Positions 1-6,490 of a DNA stretch of 18,557 nucleotides are shown piece by piece. Position 1 is the stretch's first letter. Each line of letters starts with the position of its first letter. The position numbers and the translations under genes were made by a program. Under the pieces are notes generated by a model. It saw only the letters and a list, made by a program, of their open reading frames with translations, was not told the origin of the DNA and did not search any database. Origin of the DNA: JBOHCT01 sp050699055 (GTDB taxonomy: Bacteria; Actinomycetota; Actinomycetes; Streptosporangiales; JBOHCT01); contig JBOHCT010000073.1 of assembly GCA_050699055.1 (NCBI GenBank), positions 1 to 18,557 of the forward strand, read 5' to 3'.

Positions 1-129
1 TGATCCAGGCGAATGGATCGCGAGGCGGAGGAAGGAGGCGCAGTGGGCCCTGCGTCGACTGACGACAACGCGGCGAGGCGCGGCGTGGGCGCCGCCAGGG
101 TGAAGAAGACTTCCGACACGCGACACTAG
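1..129 (-). repeat. Diverged MITE-like element, copy 1
   Basis: Bases 3-94 match, at roughly 85% identity by eye and with one small indel, the reverse complement of the core of the element at 10284-10446. Shared landmarks are the blocks GGCGGAGGAAGGAGGCGCA and CGACTGACGACAACGC. The remaining stretch to the CACTAG at 124-129 is poorly conserved but ends like the terminus of the other copy (ACCACTAG). The left terminus lies outside the window. No coding capacity is seen. The element ends just before the ribosome binding site of the selenoprotein gene, so any promoter for that gene lies inside or beyond it. Confidence 0.6.
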
Positions 130-145
130 AGTCCTGGAGGCCACG

Positions 146-1804
146 ATGTCAGAGACGACCCAGCGGGAGACACGGCTTTCCGTACACAACCCGCAGGGCT
201 ACCCGCCCAAGGTCGAAGGCAAGGCGATGGCCCCCCGCCTCGAGGGCCTCGAGGATCGTACTGTGTGCCTGCTCGACTGCCGGTTCGACAACACCGGGCC
301 CTTCCTCGACCAGCTGCGGGCGTGGTTCTCCGAGCACCTGCCGGCGGTGACGACGCGGGTAGTGCGGATGAGCGAGTCCTGGAAGGCGGACCCCGCGGCG
401 CTGGCCAGGGTCGCGGAGCTGGGCGACGGCGCGGTCGTCGCGGTCGGCCTTTGAAGCACCTGCTGCCCGACGGTCGTCGGGCAAGCGGTGGAGCTGGAGA
501 GCGCGTTCGGCGTCCCGACCGTCGCCGTCCACACAGACGTGTTCGCTCGGCTGGTGCGGTCGACGGCGAAGGTCGCCGGGATGCCGCGGCTGCGGCAGGC
601 GTTCGTGCCGCAGCCCATCGTCAACCTGTCCCCGGAGGAGCTGCGCGGCTACGTCGACGGGGACGACCCCGTGACCAAACGGTCCTTCATGCGGGAGGTC
701 GTCGAGGGCCTCACCGAGCCGCTAGGGCAGGAAGCGCTCGAGAGTGCCACCTTCGAACGCTCGACGCCCCGCCTCCTCGCACCGGACTCCGAGGACAACC
801 TGCACCGGCTGTTCCTGGAACGCGACTGGACGGACAAGCTGCCCCTCGTCCTGCCCACCGAGAGGCGGGTGGCGGACATGCTGGCACACACCAGCCACGC
901 ACCCGACGAAGTCGTCGGGCACATGCGCCCGACCGCCTACCGGGAGGCGTGGGAGTACACCGTCGAGAAGGTCGCGGTCAACGCCGTGATGGCCGGCGCG
1001 CACCCGGAGTACTTCCCCGTCATCCTCGCCCTGGCCGCGAGCGGCGCGTCGGCGCGGCCCAGCACGACCACCTCCATGGCGGCGGTCGTCGCGGTCAACG
1101 GGCCGGTCCGCACGGAGATCGGCATGAACTCCGGGACCGGTGCCCTCGGCCCGTACAGCCACGCCAACGCGACGATCGGGCGCGCGTACGGGCTGCTGTC
1201 GCAGAACCTCCAGGGTGGCTCCACCCCGGGTCTCACCTACGTGGGGTCGCAGGGCAACGGCTACGCGTACAACAGCGTGACGTTCGCGGAGAACGAGGAG
1301 CGCAGCCCGTGGGAGCCGTTCCACGTCGAGCGGGGGTTCGCCGCGGAGGAGAGCACGGTCAGCGTCTGGGTGGGCGGCTGGAGCACCGTCTACATGACCG
1401 GCGTGCGGGAGAAGCACTGGCGGGAGAACGTCAGGAACATCCTGCGTGGCCTCGATCCCATGCAGGCGCCCGTCCTGCTGCTGGATCCCATCGCTGCGCG
1501 GGAGTTCAAGGCCCGCGGTCGGTTCGACACCAAGGCGGGGCTCGCCCGGTGGATCCACGAGAACGCGCTGCTGCCGGCGGGAGAGTTCTGGGACAACCAG
1601 TGGGTGCAGACGCTGCTGTACCCGCAGGCCGTCCTGGGCGTGGAGCCCTGGGCGAGCCACCTCGCGGCCGCGCCGGACGAGCTGGTGCGCGCGTTTGAGC
1701 CGGACAAGATCGAGGTCGTAGTCGTCGGCGGCGAGACCATGGGGACATGGCGGATGATCGGCGCGATGTACAGGGGGACCTTCTCTGTCGACTCCTGGCG
1801 ATGA
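146..1804 (+). CDS. Probable selenoprotein, UGSC-type family, TGA-encoded Sec103
   Basis: Read as one 552-residue protein with selenocysteine at codon 103 (TGA 452-454). The frame stays open from ATG 146 to the stop at 1804 apart from this TGA. Codons directly after it (S-T-C-C-P-T-V-V-G-Q-A-V-E-L-E) keep the G/C-rich third positions of real coding sequence. The motif is U103-S-T-C106, a redox UxxC, placed after a hydrophobic strand (GAVVAVGL), as I recall for the family named for its U-G-S-C motif. The N-terminal domain (about 35-170) looks like an alpha/beta fold. A second region (about 225-552) carries the conserved-looking segments LPLVLPTERRV, NAVMAGAHPEYFPV (279-292) and VVVVGGETMG near the C-terminus. 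GGAGG at 136-140 sits 5 bases before ATG. The reductase gene follows 77 bases downstream. The reaction is unknown; a thiol/selenol redox role is inferred. A nonsense-mutated pseudogene is the main alternative. Confidence 0.85.
457..490 (+). promoter_or_regulatory. Bacterial SECIS-like hairpin for Sec insertion
   Basis: Immediately after the in-frame TGA the RNA can form an 8-bp perfect upper stem (464-471 with 476-483) closed by the tetraloop GGUC (472-475). A lower stem CACC/GGUG (457-460 with 487-490) lies across a 3x3 internal loop. The apical loop begins 17 nt after the TGA. Bacterial SECIS elements lie within the coding sequence just downstream of UGA, with G and U in the apical loop for SelB binding. 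The E. coli fdhF loop also contains GGUC. Fit to the known pattern is good; SelB recognition is inferred. Confidence 0.8.
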
Positions 1805-1823
1805 GACGAGCGTGCACCTTCCT

Positions 1824-1842
1824 CGGGGGCTGAGCCTCCCCG
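1824..1842 (+). other. Small GC-rich hairpin between genes
   Basis: CGGGGG (1824-1829) can pair with TCCCCG (1837-1842), including one G-U pair, over a 7-base loop. It lies in the gap between the selenoprotein and the reductase gene and has no T-run after it. It may be an mRNA processing or attenuation point, or mean nothing. Confidence 0.25.
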
Positions 1843-1881
1843 CCGGAGATACCGCGGGTGGAGGTCCGAGAGGAGCGGAGG

Positions 1882-2808
1882 ATGAGTCGGTACGACGTGG
1901 TGGTGGCGGGCGGTGGCCTCGCCGGGCTGACGGCCGGCCTCTTCTCCGCGCGCTGTGGGTGCAGCACTCTGGTCCTCGCCCCGGAGGGCCCCGGCGGAAC
2001 ACTCGTGAACATCGGACACGTCGAGGAATTCCCCGCTATCCCGCAGGGCATCCCCGGCTTCGAGCTGGGGCCGCTCGCCTACGAGCAGGCCGCCGACGCG
2101 GGGGCCGAGCTCACGATGGCGACGGTGACGCGACTCGAGGCTCATGACGGCGGCTGGCTGGTGGCCGCGGACACCGAGACGTACGAGGCAGGGGCCGTCA
2201 TCGTCGCCACCGGCTCGCGGCCCCGCCGGCTCGGTGTGCCCGGCGAGGAGGAGCTCTTCGGCAAGGGGGTGAGCCACTGCGCGAGCTGCGACGGCCCGCT
2301 CTTCCGTGACAGGACGGTCGCGGTGCTCGGCGGAGGCGACTCGGCGCTCCTCGAGGCGCTCGAGTTGACCAAATGTGGGACACGGGTCGTCCTGCTCGAC
2401 AGCGCCGAGGCGTTGTGCGCCCAAGAGACCTACCAGCGCCGGGTTCGGGACGACCCGGCGATAGAGGTACGGCACGACACGGTCGTCGCGGAGATCCTCG
2501 GCGATAGCGCGGTGGCCGGTGCCCGGACCCGTGACGTCGGCACAGGGGAGCCCGCCGACCTCGACGTGAGCGGTGTGTTCATCTACGTCGGGCGCGAGCC
2601 GAACACCGCTTTTCTGGACGGCGTCCTTCCGTTGGGTCGGGACGGCCGGGTCCCCACCGACGCCCGGATGCGGACCGAGCGGCCCGGCCTCTTCGCGGCC
2701 GGCGACGTGCGCAGCGACTCCGCCTGCCAGGCGATCACGGCGGCCGGCGACGGCGCGACCGCGGCGATCGCGGCCGACGCGTACCTGCGGGGCGGGACGT
2801 CGGTCTAG
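1882..2808 (+). CDS. Thioredoxin-reductase-like FAD/NAD(P) disulfide oxidoreductase
   Basis: A 308-residue flavoprotein of the low-molecular-weight thioredoxin reductase type. Visible motifs are the N-terminal FAD-binding GGGLAG (10-15), the redox-active CASC (Cys133, Cys136) followed by DG, the second dinucleotide-binding GGGDSA (150-155), and the C-terminal FAD motif AAGDV (from 272). The usual NADPH-recognition HRRxxxR stretch is absent. The corresponding strand ends in LLDSAE with an acidic residue (Asp173), which hints at NADH or another donor. ATG 1882 is chosen because AGGAG (1871-1875) lies 6 bases upstream; a GTG at 1858 is the alternative. It sits 77 bases after the selenoprotein in the same direction, so it may be the electron donor for that protein (inference). 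A generic thioredoxin reductase is possible, but no thioredoxin gene is nearby. Confidence 0.85.
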   Translation: MSRYDVVVAGGGLAGLTAGLFSARCGCSTLVLAPEGPGGTLVNIGHVEEFPAIPQGIPGFELGPLAYEQAADAGAELTMATVTRLEAHDGGWLVAADTETYEAGAVIVATGSRPRRLGVPGEEELFGKGVSHCASCDGPLFRDRTVAVLGGGDSALLEALELTKCGTRVVLLDSAEALCAQETYQRRVRDDPAIEVRHDTVVAEILGDSAVAGARTRDVGTGEPADLDVSGVFIYVGREPNTAFLDGVLPLGRDGRVPTDARMRTERPGLFAAGDVRSDSACQAITAAGDGATAAIAADAYLRGGTSV

Positions 2809-2833
2809 GGCCCGGTGGACAGCGGATCGAACC

Positions 2834-2862
2834 TTGACGACCGTCATGATCTAGTCGAGTAT
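2834..2862 (+). promoter_or_regulatory. Possible promoter ahead of the SDR gene
   Basis: TTGACG (2834-2839), a good -35 box, is followed after 17 bases by GAGTAT (2857-2862), a weak -10 box. TATTAG at 2860 is an alternative with longer spacing. It lies in the 95-base gap before the dehydrogenase, which could therefore be transcribed separately as well as from upstream. Confidence 0.3.
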
Positions 2863-2903
2863 TAGCCAAGGACGAGAGCGGTGGCCCCATGTGAAGGATC
2901 AGG

Positions 2904-3803
2904 ATGGAGATCTCTCTGGAAGGCAAGGTCGCCCTTGTCACCGGGGCCGGTCCCAACATCGGCAGCGGTATCGCTCTCGCGCTCTCCAAGTACGGCGCCA
3001 AGGTGGCGTGCAACGACATCAACCTCGACGCGGCGAAGGCCAGCGTGCGCCGGATCGAGCGGGGCGGCGGCACCGCGCTGGCGGTAGGTGGTGACGTCAC
3101 CGACGAGGCCGACGTCACGGGCTACATCGGCAAGGTGCTCGAGACGTGGGGAAAGATCGACATCCTGATCAACAACGCCGCCCTGCTGGGCGGCCGCGGG
3201 TTGCTGACGGAGAGCCTGGAAAACTTCAACCGCGCCATCAACGTCTCCGCCGCCGGGAACTTCCTCAACACCAGGCATGTCGCGATATCCATGATCGAGC
3301 GCGGCATCAAGGGCAGCATCGTCACGATCCTCTCCTCACAGGCGTGGGGCGGCATGCCGGGCGTCATCGCGTACTCGTTCCACAAGGGCGGTCTGGCCAA
3401 CTTCGTGCGCACGGCCGCCATGGACCTCGCGCCTTATGGCATCCGCCTGAACAGCTTCACTCCCACGGCGCCCAAGCCGGACAATCCCGAGCTGATCGCC
3501 GAGCGTCGCGCGTCGGGCCCGCCCCGTCGGCCCTTCACGGCAACTCCTGAGGACGCGCCCGACTGGTGGCGACCGCTCGGGACGGTCGACGCCGTGCGCA
3601 ACACTCCGATGGGGGCCCTGTCCACCCCTACGGACATCGGACATTGCGTCGCCTGGGTCTGCTCCGACTACGCGCGCCTGATCACCGGCTGCGATTTCGT
3701 CGTCGACGGCGGCGCCAGGGTCAAGCACTGGGCTTACACGCCGCCCGAGGACAACGCGGGTCCGGTGCCGATCATCCCGCTCGACGACACCGAGACGGGC
3801 TGA
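2904..3803 (+). CDS. Short-chain dehydrogenase/reductase (SDR)
   Basis: A 299-residue classical SDR. It has the cofactor motif TGAGPNIGSG (13-22), Asp38 after the second strand (which usually favours NAD(H) over NADP(H)), NNAA (90-93), a catalytic Ser in ILSS (144/145), and Tyr157-x3-Lys161. It is longer than the typical 250 residues, with an extended substrate loop around 188-225 (rich in Pro, Arg and Trp) and a C-terminal tail after the DGGARV motif. AAGGA at 2894-2898 lies 5 bases before ATG. It probably oxidises a secondary alcohol or reduces a ketone in the same pathway as the neighbouring alcohol dehydrogenase. The substrate is unknown. Confidence 0.9.
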   Translation: MEISLEGKVALVTGAGPNIGSGIALALSKYGAKVACNDINLDAAKASVRRIERGGGTALAVGGDVTDEADVTGYIGKVLETWGKIDILINNAALLGGRGLLTESLENFNRAINVSAAGNFLNTRHVAISMIERGIKGSIVTILSSQAWGGMPGVIAYSFHKGGLANFVRTAAMDLAPYGIRLNSFTPTAPKPDNPELIAERRASGPPRRPFTATPEDAPDWWRPLGTVDAVRNTPMGALSTPTDIGHCVAWVCSDYARLITGCDFVVDGGARVKHWAYTPPEDNAGPVPIIPLDDTETG

Positions 3804-3857
3804 CAGAGCTGACCGGGGGCACGATCATTCGTTCCCCACGGTCGAAGGGTAGGGATC

Positions 3858-4955
3858 ATGGCTGACGCCGTTCGCGCCGCGGTACGGACCGGGCCCCGCA
3901 GCATCGAGCTGCGGGAGTTTCCGCGGCCGCGTACCGGTCCCGACGATGGGCTGCTGCGTATCGAGGCGTGCGGGATCTGCGGAAGCGACATCGAGCTGTA
4001 CAAGGCTCCCCTGCGCGACGGGCATCCTGCCATCCCCGGTCACGAGCTGCTCGGAACCATCGACGAGGTCGGCGAGCGGGCGGCGGGGCGCTGGGGCGTC
4101 GAGCCGGGCGACCGGGTGGCCGTGGAGATCCTGGTCCCCTGCCGCCACTGCGACGGCTGCCTCACCGGCGCCTACATGTCGTGTCGCAACAGGGGCCCCG
4201 CCAACTATGGGGGCAGCACGCCCATCAGCACGGAGCCGAGCCTGTGGGGCGGGTACGCGGAGTATGTGTACCTGCATCCGAACGCGGTCCTGCACAAGAT
4301 GCGCCGCGACATCCCCGCCGAGCTGGCGGTGATGTTCAACCCTCTGGGAGCGGGTATCCGCTGGGCGTGTCACCTCGGCGGCGCGGGTCTGGGCGACACC
4401 GTCCTGGTGCTGGGTGCCGGCCAGCGGGGGATCGCGGCGGTCATCGCGGCCAAGGCGGCCGGCGCCCGCTCCGTGATCGTGACCGGGCTCGCCCGCGACC
4501 GCCGCAAGCTCGAGCTGGCCCGCGAGTTCGGCGCCGACCACACGATCAACGTCGAGGAGGAGGACACCGTCGCGCGGGTCGAGGAGATCACCGACGGTGA
4601 GCTGGCGGACGTCGCGCTCGAGCTGACGCCGATGGCCGACCAGCCCATCCGGGACGCGCTGCACGCCGTACGCCACGGCGGTCGGGTGGTGCTGGCCGGG
4701 TTGAAGGGCCGGCGCCCGGTGGAGCTCGTCACCGACCAGATCATCAACAAAGCCCTCACCGTCGTCGGGGCCTTCAGCGTCGACGCACGCGGATACGCCG
4801 AGGCCATCAGGATGATCGAGTCCGGGCGCCTCCCCCTGGAGAAGCTGCACACCCACACGTTCGGGCTCGCCGACGCCGCCCGCGCCATCGAGACCCTCGC
4901 CGGCGAGGTGCCTGGAGAAGAGGCCGTGCACGTCGCCATCCGCCCCGATGCCTGA
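3858..4955 (+). CDS. Zinc-dependent alcohol dehydrogenase (MDR family)
   Basis: A 365-residue medium-chain dehydrogenase. The catalytic zinc site is marked by Cys38 in CGICGSD and His62-Glu63 in PGHE. The structural zinc site is the four-Cys lobe Cys95, Cys98, Cys101 and Cys109. The NAD(P)-binding motif VLGAGQRG lies near 182-189. AGGGAT lies just upstream of ATG 3858. It is 54 bases after the SDR in the same direction, so it probably shares its transcript. It resembles the threonine/sorbitol-dehydrogenase-like branch, but the substrate cannot be assigned. It differs clearly from the second zinc alcohol dehydrogenase at 13148-14200, so the pair does not look like a recent duplication. Confidence 0.9.
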   Translation: MADAVRAAVRTGPRSIELREFPRPRTGPDDGLLRIEACGICGSDIELYKAPLRDGHPAIPGHELLGTIDEVGERAAGRWGVEPGDRVAVEILVPCRHCDGCLTGAYMSCRNRGPANYGGSTPISTEPSLWGGYAEYVYLHPNAVLHKMRRDIPAELAVMFNPLGAGIRWACHLGGAGLGDTVLVLGAGQRGIAAVIAAKAAGARSVIVTGLARDRRKLELAREFGADHTINVEEEDTVARVEEITDGELADVALELTPMADQPIRDALHAVRHGGRVVLAGLKGRRPVELVTDQIINKALTVVGAFSVDARGYAEAIRMIESGRLPLEKLHTHTFGLADAARAIETLAGEVPGEEAVHVAIRPDA

Positions 4956-4973
4956 CAGGCTGTTCGCGAATCA

Positions 4974-5032
4974 TCTGCCCACGTTGGCCAGTCCAAGACC
5001 CGAGAACCGTCTGCCCACGTTGGCCAGTCCAA
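4974..5032 (+). repeat. Two 23-bp direct repeats, 36-bp period
   Basis: Bases 4974-4996 and 5010-5032 are identical over 23 bases (the shared core includes CCCACGTTGGCCAGTCC) and are separated by 13 unrelated bases. Only two copies exist. Confidence 0.9.
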
Positions 5033-5053
5033 CAGTGGTCCCGTGAGTACAAC

Positions 5054-5108
5054 CGTGGTCCCCTGAATATCGGCAAAGCGGACAAATTCTCATACTGAGG
5101 GGACCACG
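5054..5108. repeat. 11-bp perfect inverted repeat
   Basis: CGTGGTCCCCT (5054-5064) and AGGGGACCACG (5098-5108) are exact reverse complements around 33 AT-richer bases. The right arm runs into the first unit of the tandem array. GTGGTCCC also occurs at 5035-5042. Confidence 0.85.
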
Positions 5109-5220
5109 ATCATCCCGGCGGGACCACGGTCATCCCGGCGGGACCACGGTCATCCCGGCGGGACCACGGTCATCCCGGCGGGACCACGGTCATCCCGGCG
5201 GGACCACGGTCATCCCGGCG
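5101..5220 (+). repeat. Six tandem copies of a 20-bp unit
   Basis: The unit GGACCACGGTCATCCCGGCG is repeated six times without spacers. The first copy has A instead of G at position 9; the other five are identical. A degenerate start of a seventh (GGATCAC) follows at 5221. The near-perfect identity suggests recent slippage or selection. Confidence 0.97.
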
Positions 5221-5224
5221 GGAT

Positions 5225-5254
5225 CACTCGGGGTTTCCGGCCAGGCTCCGAGTG
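5225..5254 (+). terminator. Hairpin upstream of the MetE-like gene
   Basis: CACTCGG (5225-5231) pairs with CCGAGTG (5248-5254) over a 16-base loop whose edges can add G-U pairs. No T-run follows. It may stop transcription entering from the repeat region or act in the leader of the MetE-like gene. Confidence 0.3.
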
Positions 5255-5337
5255 TTGTCGCCCACACACGACTCCTCGTGGACAGTGACATGCTCGGGTC
5301 GACGCGCCCATCGACGCACGGATTTGAGGCCGGCACA

Positions 5338-6357
5338 ATGCTCTTCCCCACATCCCTGGTCGGCAGCTACCCGCAGCCGGAGTGGCTCATCGACCGGGCC
5401 AGGCTCGCCGAGCGGTTCCCGCCACGCGTCCGCGCCCGCGAGCTGTGGCGGGTGGACGCGCGGCGGCTCGGGGAGGCCCAGAGCGACGCCACCCTGCTCG
5501 CCATCGGGGCCCAGGAGCGCGCCGGGATCGACATCGTCACCGACGGCGAGGCCGGTCGGGAGAGCTACTCCAACCACTTCGCGACGGCCCTCGGGGGCGT
5601 CGACATCGACAGCCCCGGCGAGGCCCTCGACCGCAGCGGGCGCCCGAACCCGGTCCCTCGTGTGGTCGGGCCGGTGTCCCGTACCCGGCCCGTCGAGGTG
5701 GACGACGTCGCGTTTCTCCGCGCCAACACCGACAGGACTGTCAAGATCACTCTGCCCGGGCCTTTCACGATGAGCCAACAGGCGCAGAACGACTACTACC
5801 CCGATGGGAGAAGCCTCGCCCTCGCCTACGCGGACGCCTGCAACGCCGAGATCCACGACCTGTTCGCCGCGGGCGCCGACATTGTCCAGCTCGACGAGCC
5901 GTACCTACAGGCGCGGCCGGAGACCGCCCGCGCCTACGGGGTCGAGGCCCTCAACCGCGCGCTGACCGGGGTCACCGGCACGACCGCGGTGCACCTCTGC
6001 TTCGGGTACGCCGCGATCATCCACGACCGCCCATCCGGCTACTCCTTCCTGCCGGAGCTGGCGGACTGCCGCTGCGACCAGGTCTCCATCGAGACCGCGC
6101 AGTCCGGGCTGGACTGCGCGGTGCTCCGGGAGCTTTCCGCCAAGACGATCATTCTCGGGGTGCTGGACCTGTCCACCAACACCGTCGAGGCACCCGAGAC
6201 CATCGTCGGACGCGTACGCCGCGCGCTGCCCCACGTACCCGCGGAACACCTCGTGCTCGCCCCGGACTGCGGCATGAAGTACCTCTCCCGCGACTCGGCC
6301 GAAGGCAAGTTGCGCGCGCTGGCGGCGGCCGCCGCCAGGCTCAGAGCTAGTCTGTGA
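5338..6357 (+). CDS. MetE-like cobalamin-independent methyltransferase, catalytic domain only
   Basis: 339 residues matching the C-terminal catalytic barrel of cobalamin-independent methionine synthase; the N-terminal half of full MetE (about 750 residues) is absent. All zinc ligands known for MetE appear present: His219-x-Cys221 in VHLC, Glu252 in QVSIE, and Cys311 in APDCG. LDEP (185-188) is also typical. It should therefore bind zinc and activate a thiol for methyl transfer. Single-domain homologues act on varied methyl donors or thiols, so methionine synthesis is not implied. ATG 5338 is preferred (GAGG at 5326-5329, 8 bases upstream; the protein then starts with the family's LVGSYPQP); a GTG at 5278 is the alternative. 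It lies between the IS-like repeats and the convergent amidohydrolase. Confidence 0.85.
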   Translation: MLFPTSLVGSYPQPEWLIDRARLAERFPPRVRARELWRVDARRLGEAQSDATLLAIGAQERAGIDIVTDGEAGRESYSNHFATALGGVDIDSPGEALDRSGRPNPVPRVVGPVSRTRPVEVDDVAFLRANTDRTVKITLPGPFTMSQQAQNDYYPDGRSLALAYADACNAEIHDLFAAGADIVQLDEPYLQARPETARAYGVEALNRALTGVTGTTAVHLCFGYAAIIHDRPSGYSFLPELADCRCDQVSIETAQSGLDCAVLRELSAKTIILGVLDLSTNTVEAPETIVGRVRRALPHVPAEHLVLAPDCGMKYLSRDSAEGKLRALAAAAARLRASL

Positions 6358-6371
6358 ACCTCGCGGACGTC

Positions 6372-6384
6372 GGCCCTTCGGGCC
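6372..6384 (+). terminator. Candidate terminator hairpin after the MetE-like gene
   Basis: GGCCC-TTC-GGGCC forms a compact 5-bp stem 15 bases after the stop codon and is followed by the mildly T-rich TTCTGGCTTC. It lies between convergent genes, where termination is expected. Confidence 0.4.
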
Positions 6385-6474
6385 TTCTGGCTTCGGTTCA
6401 CGTGCTCCGGAGACTCCGCGGTCTTTCGCCCCCACGGCTGCGCCCCGCCGCCCCCGGTGGCCCTGCGGGCATCG

Positions 6475-6489
6475 GCCGCCTCCGGCGGC
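6475..6489 (-). terminator. Candidate terminator hairpin after the amidohydrolase
   Basis: GCCGCC-TCC-GGCGGC forms a perfect 6-bp GC stem whose near end is 1 base beyond the - strand stop codon (6491-6493). There is no T-run, as is common in GC-rich actinobacteria. Confidence 0.4.
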
Positions 6490-6490
6490 G

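Larger units (their letters stand above)
4961..5220. mobile_element. Possible decayed insertion-sequence end (IS21-like organisation)
   Basis: This stretch begins with TG (TGTTCGCGAATC at 4961-4972) 6 bases after the dehydrogenase stop. It holds nested repeats: a 23-bp direct repeat (4974-4996 and 5010-5032), an 11-bp inverted repeat (5054-5064 and 5098-5108) and six copies of a 20-bp unit (5101-5220). IS21-family elements are known for TG...CA termini and multiple internal end repeats bound by the transposase. No transposase gene and no matching right terminus (CGAACA) is present, so a remnant is the most that can be claimed. Confidence 0.4.

Noticed and set aside
146..454. Separate 102-residue hypothetical protein ending at TGA 454, with an independent gene starting at 488
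   Set aside because: Both are in the same frame, the intervening codons look coding, no good ribosome binding site precedes 488, and a SECIS-like hairpin follows the TGA. One Sec-containing protein explains all of this.
265..1698. A 477-residue + strand open frame overlapping the selenoprotein gene
   Set aside because: It is Arg/Gly/Ala-rich with no domain, and is the frame-shifted shadow of the real gene.
722..2847. Long - strand open frames (2002-722, 2847-1390) opposite the selenoprotein and reductase genes
   Set aside because: They are the low-complexity Arg/Pro/Gly-rich shadows usual in GC-rich coding DNA, with no recognisable domain; the + strand genes have clear motifs.
4974..5220. 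CRISPR-like array
   Set aside because: The 20-bp units are tandem without unique spacers, and the 23-bp repeat has only two copies; no cas genes are present.
4956..5337. Cobalamin or S-adenosylmethionine riboswitch upstream of the MetE-like gene
   Set aside because: No conserved B12-box or SAM-riboswitch core pattern could be seen; the gap is explained by repeats and a simple hairpin.
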